A DNA stretch of 64,000 bases from Henricia sp. BOLD:AAB3569. Lineage: Eukaryota > Echinodermata > Asteroidea > Spinulosida > Echinasteridae. Both the position numbers and the translations under genes were made by a program. A model generated the notes under the pieces. That model was given only the letters and a program-made list of their open reading frames with translations, was not told the DNA's origin and searched no databases. Positions 1 to 12,239 of the stretch are shown piece after piece. The DNA is taken from contig JBBELK010000514.1 in the NCBI GenBank assembly GCA_037783545.1, positions 682,001 to 746,000 of the forward strand, read 5' to 3'. Numbering within the stretch: the stretch's first letter is position 1; every line of letters starts with the position of its first letter.

Positions 1-65
1 GACCCGTGACAGCTCTAAAACCGCTCTATTTCGTGTTGAAAAAAAAAATTCATATACTTTTTTTT

Positions 66-128
66 ATCGGGATTTGAACCCGAGACATCTGACACACTTG
101 GCAGATGCTATACCTGGTGAGCTGCAAG
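66..128 (-). repeat. tRNA-derived SINE head
   Basis: On the minus strand, CTCACCAGGTATAGCATCTG resembles an A box and CGGGTTCAAATCCCG a B box. The adjoining sequence to about 170 may be the body. No acceptor stem, so a SINE rather than a tRNA gene. Confidence 0.6.
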
Positions 129-477
129 GTCCAGTGACATTCCTTCTCAGGTTTCCCCCCAAAAATATAATTTGTAGTGAAATGGGAAATAATGTCTGCC
201 CATTGAAAATAAAATAAGCCGAAAGTAAAAAAAAGAGATTGTGACGTCATTCTTTGTTACATGTGCGTTTTGTACAAGTCTCAGTGAACCAGATATTCTG
301 TACCTCAATAGAAAAGCGCATGCGTTCTAGTGACAATAAAACAATGACGTCATTAGTACTCGTAATTACTGATCACTGCTTGTAAGGACACGAGAATGAA
401 GTTACCGATTTGCTGAAGGAATCCTTACTCAAACAGATTTAAGAAATGATCACGTCACAATTGTTAACATGTGCAAA

Positions 478-607
478 CTGGGGCCTGTTTTCGCGACCAC
501 AACCAGAAACATGTTTCAACCAATGAACGGTTTCCATTGCTGCCCGTTGGTTGAAGCAGTTACGTCAGAAACATGTTTATTGTTATGGTCGCGAAAACAG
601 ACCCCAG
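478..607. mobile_element. Family B MITE (AGAAACATGTTTC)
   Basis: Ends CTGGGGCCTGTTTTCGCGAC and inverse, with inner AACCAGAAACATGTTTC. Relatives lie at 31996-32102, 35130-35246 and 39796-40035. Confidence 0.8.
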
Positions 608-920
608 GTCTGGTTCCCATAGAAACACGCACAAGTAACAAATCGTGACATCATTATGTCTGAGATCCATCGATCTTACATTAATGGTACCAAAATGAAA
701 GTGGGTTTGAATGGACTTGGCACGCGTGACATATCTACTGTCGTCGCACAGTCAAATTAATTAAAAAATATTCGCTTCTGGAAGCGAGCGTATAGCACAA
801 GAGAACTAAATGGTTTTAATAGTCCCGATGGTGGCCAATATAGAATGTACCTGCTTGCAAACAAATTAAAATGCTGTTTGAGACGACCAGGCCTAATCGA
901 TGTCGACGCGGTTACATTAA

Positions 921-1260
921 AGGCCATTATATCATTTGCAGATGAAACGTTTTTACGAATTCTAGGAACAACAGCATTGCATAGCTAAAGATTAATGTTG
1001 ATAAACTGCCTTGTAGAAATTACAGACACATAAATGCAGTAATACATCAGAAAATCCATGCATGGTTAATTTTGTGTCGATTGATTAGTAACAAAAAATA
1101 TCGTTAGCGAACGGTTTTTAAAGCATCTTCAGTTGGCAACTTCTCCCACGAAGACGTACCATTTTATATGAAAACATGTGGTGTTTGTTACCATTGCTAT
1201 ATATTTTCTTGTCAACCCATGAAATGAAATTTTGGGTCACTGCAAATATTGTAATGGGCT
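921..1260 (-). mobile_element. Family G MITE (TTAA target)
   Basis: Ends AGGCCATTATA and TGTAATGGGCT are imperfect inverted repeats beside TTAA (917-920, 1261-1264). Family landmarks are GGTCACTGCAAA, CTTGTCAACCCATGAA, AAATCCATGCATGG and AAACTGCCTTGTAGAAAT. Confidence 0.75.
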
Positions 1261-1264
1261 TTAA

Positions 1265-2599
1265 TATGAAGTGCAATTTTGCTCTTAGAACACCTTTGAT
1301 TTTGTGTTCTTTTTGTTCCTGTTCACGCCAGGTATAACTGACTGCACGAGGTTGACATTCCTGTGACATATTATAGTCCATCACTTTATAAAAAACGTCA
1401 AGAACATATTAGTGCACGTCCATTTAAATTACGGTCAACGTCACAAGAAAATTAGTCATATGTTGGCGGTAATTTTGGCATTTTGTACGGCGACTTTGTT
1501 AGAGTTGGGTTGACATCATACACGACCCATTTGGAGAATGATATATTTGAGTAATTTGTTTAGTAAACCGAAACAGTACATATGTTTTGCTTGTATTCAA
1601 GTAATACACCCGCGGTTTTGTGTGTGCGTTTTCAATTTGAATGTCGATTTAAATATTATTCATTTACCAGTTTTTGGACCATGTGGATGCATGTATTTAG
1701 GTCAGTCACTCCTTCCGCATCCATTAGATGTTCTATTTCTGTCTTCAAATCGTCATCCTTCCAGTCATTGGTGTCTTAACTACTTATACAGACCGACCGC
1801 GCACCATATCGCCTCCGTAGCTGACCGCTTACTAAATACACCTTGGCTGGCGATTTAATGCGGTAGTCGGCTCTCGATACTCGGTTTGTCCAAACACGCT
1901 CGCCCACTCCAGTTGGTTTTTGGCGGGAACAAAAAAGACCGGTTCGTCCGTTGCGTGCAACCGCGGATCAATACACGACCGCATCACTTCCTGAAAGTGG
2001 GCTGCACCGTGCATGCATGCCACGGCCAGAAAACGGAGTGGTTCGGGGCCCCGGTATAAATATAGGGAGAGTATGTAGGGTGGGATTAGCCGTAGAAAGG
2101 GCGGGAGATGAAACTACTTACTAAATCGACACGATTGTTTATGGAGGGTTGTCCCCTACGCCGTGATCTGGCATGAGGTCTGGAAGACCCAGGTGTCACG
2201 GGCCAATTCCATGATGAGATTAGGGTTACCGACAACCAATATTAGCCCGCTTCGCTCACTGTGACCCACGGTCGTGTCTCGTGATTATTCGGGGAACGAT
2301 CACAGAATCTCGGTTAATAGTTTGCCTTGGAGACAAACTGTCTTTGCCCTGGGTCGATTTTGCCTTGAAAATTCCATTTTAATAAAAACTGATAATTTGG
2401 GACCTCGTTAAAAACCCAAAATGTTAATAAACCATAATGCTTTTACCGGAGAAACCTTACTCAAATGGAATATATAGGTGGTTCCAACTGCACAATAATT
2501 CCGCCCGGGAAAACAATAATTAAAGACAAGTTTATATATATTTTTTACACGCTGCGACCTCGTGTGAAAAAAACCAAGCCCCTGACTGCGGTAGTATAG
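1265..2599. other. No supported gene
   Basis: Only short frames without family resemblance. The GC-rich patch at 1790-2050 with the TATA-like box is the only notable structure. Confidence 0.6.
2054..2062 (+). promoter_or_regulatory. Isolated TATA-like box in a GC-rich patch
   Basis: TATAAATAT follows GGGGCCCCGG after a 250-bp GC-rich stretch (1790-2050). No coding region follows on either strand within several kilobases, so this may be chance or the start of a non-coding transcript. Confidence 0.2.
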
Positions 2600-2830
2600 A
2601 CTATATCGAATTATACCCAGCACGATTTGGGGCCTAATGACTCCCCCCCCCCCCCCCTAACGCCCCTCTACGACTCAACACACTCTTCCCTTTTGTTAAC
2701 GCACCAACACCCCCCACCCCCTACAAACTGAAAGAAATTTCATAGGAATTCCTTGATGTTTGAGACACAGTGGTAGGGGGGAGGATGGGGGGCGGGGGGG
2801 GGGGGGGGGGGGGGCCTCGGCCCTCGGCCC
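2600..2830. repeat. Family H repeat with poly-C and poly-G tracts
   Basis: TATACCCAGCACGATTTGGGG, a C run (2643-2658), CTCAACACACTCTTCCCTTT, and a G run (2794-2814) next to GGCCCCATATCGTGCTG. Related pieces lie at 57840-58075, 59885-60060 and 62065-62155. Confidence 0.65.
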
Positions 2831-2844
2831 CATATCGTGCTGCA

Positions 2845-3010
2845 TAGGCCTATGTATTTAATAGCTGCCATCTTGTTGGGCAGTTTCTTTGTTCCTTGAA
2901 GACATATGCATGGCCTTGGTTGCACCTTTTGTGCTTACATTGTTGACCAAATTAAACAACAAAAGGTGCCCTATACAAGACAGGCACCCTACAAGATGGG
3001 CACCCATTGC
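2845..3010. mobile_element. Family A MITE, diverged
   Basis: TTTAATAGCTGCCATCTTG and the inverse CAAGATGGGCACCCATT frame an interior with AAAGGTGC/GCACCTTTT inverted stretches. Confidence 0.6.
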
Positions 3011-3156
3011 CGTGCAGTGCAGTCAGGGAACCAGCCTAAACAGGACGGTGACCTTGTATACAGTTTCTTAAAAGCATGATCACATTTTTATTGTTTTCAC
3101 GGAACGTAGGCCTACATCATGTGTAGATGAGGAACTGACATGTTCATGATGGCTTA

Positions 3157-3382
3157 AGCCGGCCGTACACCTTGCGTTCCGACTTCGTTGCAATATGCAC
3201 AGACACGCCAAATTTCGAGCATGCTCGAAATTCTGCGATTGCGCTGCGACGGACAAGTACACAAAATCGTGACCACATCGCCATCGGAACGCATCGCAAA
3301 ACCCGTACACCTTGTGATGCGACTGCACAACATGCGCTATCGTGATCGGATCACGGACGAAACGCAAGGTGTACGGCCGGCT
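3157..3382. mobile_element. Harbinger-like MITE (TTA target)
   Basis: AGCCGGCCGTACACCTTGCG and its inverse end the element; TTA flanks both sides (3154-3156, 3383-3385). The arms contain further inverted stretches with TTCGAGCATGCTCGAA, a perfect palindrome. A reading frame of 155 codons through here is incidental. Confidence 0.8.
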
Positions 3383-3972
3383 TTATATTATCACACACAT
3401 CCTCAATCACACATAGAAATAACGTCGTTTGTAGCAATTTTCAAATCCTGTAATCCATCTTTAATGAATGCTGCCAAAATCGTGTTGAAAAGTGCCATCC
3501 AAGAAATCAATCAGAAGAGGACGTTGGAGCAAAAGTGCAGCTGTAAAAAGTGGCAATTCCTATACGGCCAGAGGAACCAAGGCCGGTCCCACCATACAAT
3601 GAAGAAAATGAATTGTTTGGCTGGGCTACACGGACGTCAACGCAACTTAAAGTGACAAATGGACACATAGAGCCTGTTTATTTCTGGACATGTTGCATGA
3701 TTCCTGCCAAACTGATCGATTCGGTACATTTTGGTCAATGCTGACACTACCGGTTTGACACCCTGAGGCAATAGCGAGCACCAAAGACATTGCAGACATC
3801 ACCTGTTTTTTTGTTTTTTTAACCTCGTCACTCAGCTATGTCCGATGCGTCTTGATCGCACCCAAGCAGTGTTTGACACCTGTTGTATTGCCACCAGGAG
3901 TTCCTTAGTTGTACAAAAAAACAGGTAACGTTTCACACTAGATAACACCTCAGAGGGAGGCTTCAGCAACCC

Positions 3973-4024
3973 ACCCCCCCCCCCCCCCCCCCCCCCTCCC
4001 CCCCCCCCTCCCCCCCCCCCCCCC
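3973..4024. repeat. Poly-C tract
   Basis: About 50 bases of C with two short T interruptions. Any glycine or proline run translated here is an artefact, and tract length is prone to sequencing error. Confidence 0.95.
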
Positions 4025-4067
4025 AACCAAGAGGTTTTCATTTTGTTAATTTTTCTGAAAAAAGAAG

Positions 4068-4158
4068 ATACAATGGAAGCACAATATGTGCAACCATGCA
4101 TGTCCTCAAGGAACAAAGAAACTGCCCCACGAAATGGCGGCTATTCGATACGGTCTAT
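4068..4158. mobile_element. Family A MITE, right half
   Basis: Matches the right half of 63636-63779 with about one difference over 90 bp; the left half is absent and a poly-C tract lies some 45 bp upstream. Confidence 0.75.
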
Positions 4159-4327
4159 CTTAAATTACTCGCCCATTGTCAATACATAGGGCTATCAGTA
4201 TTGATGACGTCATCGACAGGATGACCATAACAAAACGCGGGCGCATGGATTTTGCACAAGGAAAGCCTCGCTGGTTTGCCAATATGGCGGTTCCGTGCAC
4301 GTGGTGAATACGCATCATGATCAGAGG

Positions 4328-4590
4328 GTACAACTCGGGATTGTAGTGATCAAGCCCATCATAAGTCTATCACAATTAAGTCCACATCCGATAAAATCAC
4401 AAGTCCGTGACAAGTCCCACACAAGTCCGTCACAAGTCCAGTAACAAGAAGCAAAGGATGAACATGCACAAAAGAACGTCTTTTTTGGAGTTCATTTGAA
4501 TTGCTTGTGACTTGAATTTAGACCCAGGGACTAGTGGTGGACTTGTAAAGGCTTGTGAGGACTTGTCATGGACTCGACTACAACCCTGAT
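4328..4590. mobile_element. ACAAGTCC-rich inverted-repeat element
   Basis: GTACAACTCGGGATTGTAGT and the inverse ACTACAACCCTGAT lie at the ends; ACAAGTCC repeats (4410-4442) face inverted GGACTTGT copies (4540-4570). A similar AAGTC-rich block occupies 12240-12780. Confidence 0.5.
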
Positions 4591-6047
4591 ACGACCCTCT
4601 TAACCGATAATTTTGGTACCCCGTTGTGTCTCAAACATCCAAAGAATTTTAAAGGAAGTGTCAAACTTTCCAATTAGGTCACATTTCCTATCATGTGACT
4701 TTGTTTCACCCAAATGTCGGAGCGCCCAACAATGAAAAACACAAACTTTAAACAGATACAAGTTTACTTCTCTCTGTAGTGAATTAATTAAATTGCATCC
4801 TGTTTTAGTTGGTCGCATCCCAAAACTGCTCTTATCTAATAATCATTTATTGCAACCCTACACTTCAAACAGTATAATTTAGCACCTCACTCATATTCGA
4901 CCTATTCGTTTTAAATAACCAAACCCAAATCATCGATTTTCCAGAAGCGCCGAAACCAAATTTATTACCGCCTATTGTGGGCATTTCTGTGGACGTCTAT
5001 TTCAGTCGTCCACTTTTATCACATTTCTGAAAGCATCATCCTAAAATAACTCGGCTTTTACTGAAATAATTCCCACCATTGTCAAGTCGCAGCGCTGGCT
5101 GGACATGGTAACACGTGTTAGCTTTCCGAAAAAGCAGGTATATATTGCATTAAGCTAATATTGCCATCGGGCACGAGTTGCGAAAGGCCAATTTTGGGAC
5201 AGCTAAGTACAGCAATATCGCGCCAAAATGTGAAAGCCGATATCTCGGATGCTACAGGTTACTATCTTTCATCGGTCATCAGATATAGCATGGTTATATT
5301 ATTGCCTATATAGGCCTACAGCGCGCCCGGGTTTTAATTTCGATTTAGCCGTGAATTATCCCGCGATTAAATGCTGCTTTATTCCCGACTGGTTACAAAA
5401 ATAGCGCTTTCAGCGGAAATTTAGAATTTAGGGCAGATAGAAATGAAGTAATTTTATCAGAATTCGATGTAAAAAGAAAACTGTATAGGCACATGATGCA
5501 CAATGAGCAATGTTCATGTACACGGTGCGCTTAATACGGTGGGGAATGCACGTCACCTGATACCTACCTGATATACCTGGCACCGTATGCATGTGAGAGT
5601 GAGGTAAAATACTAAAAAAGATACATGGATCCCAGCGCCATAAATTATGCTGGCCGGCTGGAAACTGGTATCAACTGTGTCAGGGCCGTAGGCTGAAAAA
5701 AGTTCCGCCTTGCAATTATTAATTACATTAAAAAAAAAATTATACCTGCAATTTATTGACGGAACTCTGCTGTTGTCAAACACGATCCCTATATCTGATT
5801 TAAAATTTATGCCACATTTCAGGGAAAAAATCTAGGGGGGGCGGGTGTAAGGGCACCAGCACGCACAACACCCCCCCCCCCCCCCCCCCCCCCCGCGCCC
5901 CTCCCGCTGAGCAACTTGCTTGTCGTGAGTTGAAGTTACATTTTCGTGACAATCGTACAAAATCAGCCTACGCCCATGTGTGTTATTTAAAAAAATTACT
6001 TTCAGATAACGAGATTACTTAAATTTCATAATTGTATACGAAACCAA
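4591..6047. other. No supported gene
   Basis: Unique-looking AT-rich sequence apart from the poly-C tract at 5871. I see no exons, RNA genes or clear repeats. Confidence 0.6.
5871..5894. repeat. Poly-C tract
   Basis: 24 consecutive C in a GC-rich patch (5830-5915). Confidence 0.95.
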
Positions 6048-6373
6048 TTAGCCTTTTAAGTGTAATATTTGCATAATGGTTGGCGCCCCGATCTTTTCTT
6101 TACTTTCAAATGGAGGTACAAAAACAGCTTAGAAAGGCACACATTACTGTTGTTGTAACGCGGTGCACGCCATTGCTTTACCGTAGCAACCAACAGTCTG
6201 GTTGCTTTATGCCATTATCTCCTACGGTGAACACAGTATTGATTATGCACTTTTGCCGCGTGCACCACATACCAACAAAACCATTAGTCTGGTCAAGTGG
6301 ATAACTAAGTGTGCATGTTAAAGGAAGTACGACAGTACACCAGATGCCATTCATGCGAAACACGAAAAAGGCT
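6048..6373 (+). mobile_element. Family D MITE (about 300 bp)
   Basis: TTAGCCTTTTAAGTGTAA on the left and CGAAACACGAAAAAGGCT on the right. Landmarks are ACTTTCAAATGGAGGTA, CGGTGCACGCCATTGC, TATGCCATTATCTCCTACGG and CTGGTCAAGTGGATA. Other copies lie at 20193, 32470, 35259, 35793 and 41273. Confidence 0.8.
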
Positions 6374-6495
6374 GTTTTGATCCTGGCACCTTTTTGGTTA
6401 AAGAACCACCCAATTGGAGAACCAGTCTATACGGGCTTGTCCCCAAATGTGTGTGAATTTCTATAGTTTCATCTCGAGAAAGGCCAGGGAACTAG

Positions 6496-6523
6496 ACAAC
6501 AACAACAACAACAACAACAACAA
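6496..6523. repeat. (AAC)n microsatellite
   Basis: Nine perfect AAC units. Confidence 0.95.
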
Positions 6524-7084
6524 AATTCACATATTTTTTCTTGTACCCCCGCCCCCAGCATTTATGAAACCTTTCAATACATCAGTGTTTTGGGTGTAGG
6601 TAACAGCATTTAATAGCCATGTTCCCAAATCCGTTTATTTCTAAAAATGGCGGCAAAATAAATCCCGTATCTTCAATTCTATTTTCTCAATGGTGCAAAT
6701 GAAAGACAAAGACGGAGCAAATGTCGATACCTGGGAGAGCAACCGCCCCACAAAAGATAATTTTATAAATACAACAGAAGTGCTATGCAATTGGAAGTGA
6801 ATGTCCTGCAGTTATTAGCTAGGCCCTATATGGGCTTTCTAATCAATTTCGCGAGAAACTTGTTTACTGCTTCGCCTTTGTTGACAAGAAACAGATAAGC
6901 GATAATTACAGCCCTCTTGAATTCTGCTTGACGCAGTAATGCTCCTAAATCTTTCAATTTTACCCCGGAATTGTAAAACCGATTGATTTGTTCCATTCAC
7001 ACGCAATGAGGCGATTCCCCGTATACACGTTCTTTATCATTCAGTGAACTTATGCCTTTCAGCCTGCAGTACGTCAAACATTAA

Positions 7085-7365
7085 CGTCCATTACATCACT
7101 TGCAGTTACCCAAAAGGATTACCTCGCGAGTTGACAAGAAAAACCCGACTAAAGGCGTTGATATATAGCAATACATGTATAACAAACGCCACATGATTTT
7201 TCCCGTGTAAAATGGTATACCATTGTGGGAGAATTTGCCTATTTACCATTAAATTCAACACAAAAACCATGCATGGATTTTTAAGGTTATCTGAAGTATT
7301 ATTGCATCTACGTGGCTGAAATTTATCAACATAGTTATGTAATGCTGTTTTTCAATCCTGTTAAC
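7085..7365 (+). mobile_element. Family G MITE
   Basis: Contains TACATCACTTGCAGTTACCC, GAGTTGACAAGAAAAA, ACCATGCATGGATTTTTAAG and TTATCAACATAGTTATGTAA, in the order of the family. Ends near TTAAC at 7361, immediately before another TTAAAGGG element. Confidence 0.75.
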
Positions 7366-7369
7366 TTAA

Positions 7370-7560
7370 AGGGCCCCTGAAATGGTCAGTCAATTAGGGC
7401 TCATTCTGTGCAATATATGCAAGGTTTTTATACTAACACTGTAAGTGATAATTTTAGTTTAAAATCAAAAGGAAGCAGACTTTTTACCTTTTTAAAAACT
7501 GTATTTGCCACGAGAGGGCGCTATTTGTGTGATGTCACTTTAGGAACCCACTAGTGGACA
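7370..7560 (+). mobile_element. AGGGCCCC element, left part
   Basis: Begins AGGGCCCCTGAAATGGTC after TTAA (7366-7369) and contains GAGAGGGCGCTATTTGTG and a TGATGTCACTTTAGG end-like segment. Boundaries on the right are uncertain. Confidence 0.5.
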
Positions 7561-7650
7561 GCAAAGGAATAGTAAACAGCAATACAATACAAGTGAACAG
7601 CAATACAATAGTAAACAGTACTTTAAAAACCACCCTGTCATATACCGAAT

Positions 7651-8103
7651 GTGTAGATTTTTGTCATCTGGTTGGTTAAAAGTAACGATACACAGTCACA
7701 GTCATGACAGTGGTCCTTCGAGTTTCCATTTCGAAAGCTGGTCTACGGCGAAAAAGATGTATATTTACAGCAAGAAATTGTGGCATAATTACCTGAAACT
7801 TTAGTAGCACATTTCACCTGACACAGTTTTCACTGTAGGCCACTTCTCTTATTTCTTAAGGACTTCATTATCTACGACAGACGACAAAACGACTTCGTTG
7901 AGATTCGCCATTACCGTCCTGCTGAATGTTTACTTGAAGCGCGCAGCTGCATAGTTGGTGCACAGCTATGCTACACACGTTATGCGCGCGTCCGGAACCC
8001 GCTAAATGACTATGCCCGTGGGTATAGTCAGAATTCTACACGCGCCGGATCTAGCTGATTCAATGCCCCCACTTTTAACCAATCAGATGACAAGAATCTA
8101 CGC
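7651..8103. mobile_element. Inverted-repeat element with 32-bp ends
   Basis: GTGTAGATTTTTGTCATCTG continuing GTTGGTTAAAAG at the left is inverted at 8071-8102 with about three mismatches. The interior has no coding potential. Confidence 0.65.
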
Positions 8104-10984
8104 ATGAGGTATATCAATATCAATATATATTTCAGGAACATATTTGTGAAATATTTCAAAACAAACTGGCAGTTTTTGTACAAACACTCACCCGATAAGC
8201 ATACAATGCAAAACTGCTGCTTCTTTAACGTCTTGCTGTATTCTTTTTTTTAATGAAATGCCCGCTCGTGCGAGTATTTAGTTTCAGTTGGTCTGAGTTG
8301 TCTTTCAGCACATGGCTTTTCGGCGAAAAACTCAAATATTATGAAGTGCCATGACCAGGCATCGTTTTTGCAAGTGGACAATAACACTATACAAACCTTC
8401 CATCTAACTGAGACATGCAACAGTCGTTTTATTTGATGGGAAACGCGTTTTGTATGAAATATTACCTCGAAAGACGTGGTCCACTATATCTTTAAAAACA
8501 ACGCCAGTGAGCGGGGCGATAACTGCCCCTGACCTATGAATTCTAATTGACGACAATCCGGCAAGATAATCAAATATCTCCCGGCGTAAAATCCATCCCG
8601 CCTCGGTCGGTAGTTGATTGTTTTGATTAACTCACAAAGATACAATCACAGTTCAATGTAATGTTTTACGCCTCCTGGGAGATGATAAAGGTAACCTTCT
8701 CAACTCACTCAGGCATTCACCAGAAATAATTGAGTTTTTCTTTTCAAAAATGAATCTGTTTAATCCCGTTAGTTAAATGGTGCGAAAAGTTAAACGTCGC
8801 GGTTCTGTATAGGTCACTTGCGGTGAGAATGTTCAGTGGAGTTAGACTCGAAAAGACCGACCACCGTCCTCTCACCACATTTTAAAGCCGTTTCCCGCAA
8901 TTTTCGAATATTTTACTCATTTGGCGTTTGACGATTTTTTTCAGCAGCATTTCAGCGCTACGTGCATTCAGTTATGTCTGTCAAAGTCCAAAATAGAAAG
9001 CAAAAGAATCGATACCAACATCGAAACGACAGAATCGAATATACAACTAGTCGATAAACCGAGTTTACAGTGCCAATCAAGTTACGTCGGGTAGGGCAAA
9101 ACAAACCTTAATTGATATTCAATCTCCCCTACGCAAGCCAATTTGCATTCTCTAATCGATAAACCGACTGCGCTCGGAAGAACGGCTTACGAACAAACTG
9201 ACGGCAAATTAAAGGCACCTGTAGGCTCGTCAGCAATGCGCCGATGCCCGTAGTATTGATACCTCTTGCTAGTGGTATTGCAGTTCGATATTCGATACCA
9301 ACCATGGTTTAATGTCCCATCGTTGAGCCGTCCGGCCTCATGTCGGCCTCATCTCGAAATGCCAACATATCTTTGCCCGAGGGGTGCCAATCAGAAGCTA
9401 TAGACCCATAGACTCAGGATTGCCGCTTACCGAGGGACCACACCGAAATCAGACGATACAGCCCGCGGGGCAAGCGGGAAATAACGCAAGGGATGTACAG
9501 CTTTCTAAATAATGTGGACATTATTACCCCTGGTCATTGGGCTCTTAATGACAGTCCTTAATTTAACCTTTACATATAGATCCATGGGGAAGTTGGGGCC
9601 GGAAGTATACAGCCCTAGCTCTGTAATCCCATTGTATGCTCATCAGCTATAGTCAAACAATTCCACACCTGTACCAATTTACTTCTGAGTGAAGAGAAAC
9701 AATTTATAGCAAAATACCTTGCCTAAGGACACACGCACCTTGGATACGGCCTGCATTCGAATCCACAACGTGTAGAATTAACCAAGGTCTTGAGTTTAAT
9801 GCATCAGCCAATTAGGCTATTATACCCCAATAATATAATTAAGAGAAACTGTATGCGTATTTTTTTATATTGAACAAATCAGCTAATCCCAAGTACGAAT
9901 CGAAAAGAATATTTGCACTTTTTGTTTAGTACACATTGACTCTTTCCGTAAATCGAAACAAGAGAAACCGAAACATAATAATCTCCAATTTTTTTTAGCA
10001 TGCCTCTAATTTACAAGAAATTTAATATTTAAGTTCCTACACACCGCCTCCCGCGGGTAGTGGCCGGTCTGCCTCTGCAGCGCGTCTGTATGGGTTTTTG
10101 GCGGGAATTGTGTTGAACAGGAAATGGATCGGACTATAGCATTCCCTCGGACCTCCCACCCGTTTCTGTTGCTTCAAAAGATTCTCCGCATACCGTCCCT
10201 TTCTGTGTGTGTTCGATTTCCACACGACAATCTGGACGCTTTTGTCAGGAGCGTTAAGAGGCCGATGGAAACCGGAGAGTCCCCGCGATCAAGTTGAGGT
10301 CTCCGTGCGCAGCGACTAATGAATTGGTAATTCTAGCATTTCGTGTAAGAACCGCGTCGTGCGACTAAATTTAGGCCGTCTTCATCCCACAAACACACAC
10401 ATACACGCACCCAAGGCGTTATTATATGAAACGCTGTCACGGCATGCGTGCTTTCCTTCTTTCTGTGTGTGATACGTACTTTCAAACAAAGCCCCTCTTG
10501 CACAATGCACCAAACCTCTCCTTGATTATCTTTTCATCATCTCGCAGAAGTCAAATATTGCTTCCAGTTTTCCCGGATCATGTGTCGGTCTGTACTTAAC
10601 TGTTTGTCCCGCGTGCTGTCAATCAGAAAGAAAGGTTCTGGGGTTCGCCAGTGACGTAATTATGTTATATATATAATTATATTATTTTGCTATCATTGAT
10701 AGCCTAAGACCACAGAAACCAGGAGTATTAAGCCTAACCCTCATCCGCACTACGAAATTTCATACCTTTAGAGAGACTAACAGATTCCATACCTTTGTAC
10801 TGATTTGCAAATCCGTTTTCCCCGAGTAATGGAAAATACAGTTACTGAAGACAAGAGAATAAATTGCGACTTTTAATATAAATTTGTCTAGTGTATGCAT
10901 TAAAGTGCAATTCGAAAATATCGGGCTAATTTCGTATCCGAACTCATTGCATGGGTTGTATCGTTTCCAGTTTTGTTTTGTTCT
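8104..10984. other. No supported gene
   Basis: Holds the family J remnant at 9213 and the SINE at 9600-9830. The 10030-10300 GC-richer stretch has no exon I can defend. Confidence 0.6.
9600..9830 (-). repeat. tRNA-derived SINE
   Basis: On the minus strand an A-box-like TAGCCTAATTGGCTGATGC and B-box GGATTCGAATGC lie near 9825 and 9757; a body with CCTTAGGCAAGGTATTTTGC follows, matching the gcaaggca motif of other SINEs here. Confidence 0.65.
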
Positions 10985-11260
10985 GGTTTCAGTGTTCACA
11001 AGGTATGGTTGAACCTTTCAGTGAGTCCATTTCCCTGCGGATGGTACGGCGTACAGTGTGGCTATTTGTGATACCACAGGACCATACAATTTATTGAATG
11101 ATCCTTGATCCGAGTGGATTCATGTAGGGGAACCCGTAAAGTGCAAATGTTTCCTAAATAACTCTGTTTTTAGGGGTTTTTGGACAGGTTTGGGCGTATT
11201 TCGTGAAGTGATTAATTGCTGTCAGGATGATCTCTAATCTTTTTTAAGTTCTCCAGAATT
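10985..11260 (-). mobile_element. Ty3/gypsy integrase fossil
   Basis: Minus-strand remnant of an LTR-retrotransposon integrase core, recognised from the conserved order of short motifs shared with the plus-strand copy at 11340-12050. Clearly broken and old, with several breaks; no LTRs are visible. Confidence 0.7.
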
Positions 11261-11339
11261 ACAAACACTAAGCCATGCCTTTGCAGAGTTAAGAACCTAG
11301 TTCGGCGACTTCTCTTCAGGGTGACTCCCTAGCTGACTT

Positions 11340-12050
11340 TTGAGAGCGGTTCATATTAGCCAAGTCCTGCACCCATATGCTGTGGATCTGGATGGCACTC
11401 TACGAACAGTGGAAGAAATGTTGAACAACTTTTGGAAGAAACAGTGGAAAAATGTGAAACAAGATGCTCACTGTGAAGTTTATGATGGGTGCAAAATGCG
11501 AGAAGGTAAGCCAACGACTAGCACCAAGGCGGGAAAGAGATGTTACCTTCAGGAAGACACAATAAGTTGTTTAGTCAACATTGCATCCAGCAAGCCCCTT
11601 GAATTGGTTGGAATCGACTACCTAAAATTCGAATAATATAAAGGAGGAATAGAGAACATCCTGATAGTCACCAACCACTTCACGAAATACGTCCAAGCCT
11701 ACCCAACAAAAATACATAAAAGCCACCAAAGTTACTAGAGCCCTGTGGGTAAAACATCATTCTTCACTACGAGTTTCCCGTACGAATTCACAGACCAAGG
11801 TCAAAACATTGAGGGCCAGGCAACCATGTAAGTTCTGCAGTATCAAAAAGCCACACTATGCCGTACCATCCACAGGAAAATGGACTCACAGAAAGGTTAA
11901 ACCGTACCCTACTCGGCATGTTAGGAACACTGAAACCAAAACAAAAAACTATGACAGCAAAAAACGCCGGAGCTATGAAAACACATATATAACGGCACTT
12001 GCAACGAGTTTACCGGGAAAGCAGACACCCAAACAGCCCCGTAACTAGGG
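11340..12050 (+). mobile_element. Ty3/gypsy integrase fossil
   Basis: Plus-strand remnant of an integrase core region of the Ty3/gypsy family. It is broken in several places and lacks recognisable LTRs, gag or reverse transcriptase in this window, so it is an old fragment. It lies head-on beside the minus-strand fragment 10985-11260. Confidence 0.75.
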
Positions 12051-12159
12051 TAAGACATCTGAAGGGGCACCTGAGGGTGCAGACATTTCTCCAAGGGGCA
12101 CTATTCCCCTAAAATGTTGTAAAATTGTGAAAAATACCCATTTTCGAAATTTAAATTGG

Positions 12160-12195
12160 GAGGGGGGGGGGGGGGAGGGGGGGGGAGCGGCACCG

Positions 12196-12226
<31 letters not shown>
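12160..12226. repeat. Poly-G tract
   Basis: Three G runs separated by a few bases; potential quadruplex-forming sequence. Confidence 0.95.
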
Positions 12227-12239
12227 CGCAGTCCCCCTC

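Noticed and set aside
3188-3655. 155-codon frame
   Set aside because: Its first third lies in the Harbinger-like MITE; the rest has no domain signature.
3832-4116. Glycine-rich minus-strand frame
   Set aside because: Created by the poly-C tract and a family A MITE.
11340-11636. 98-codon frame as a host gene
   Set aside because: Lies in a Ty3/gypsy integrase fossil.
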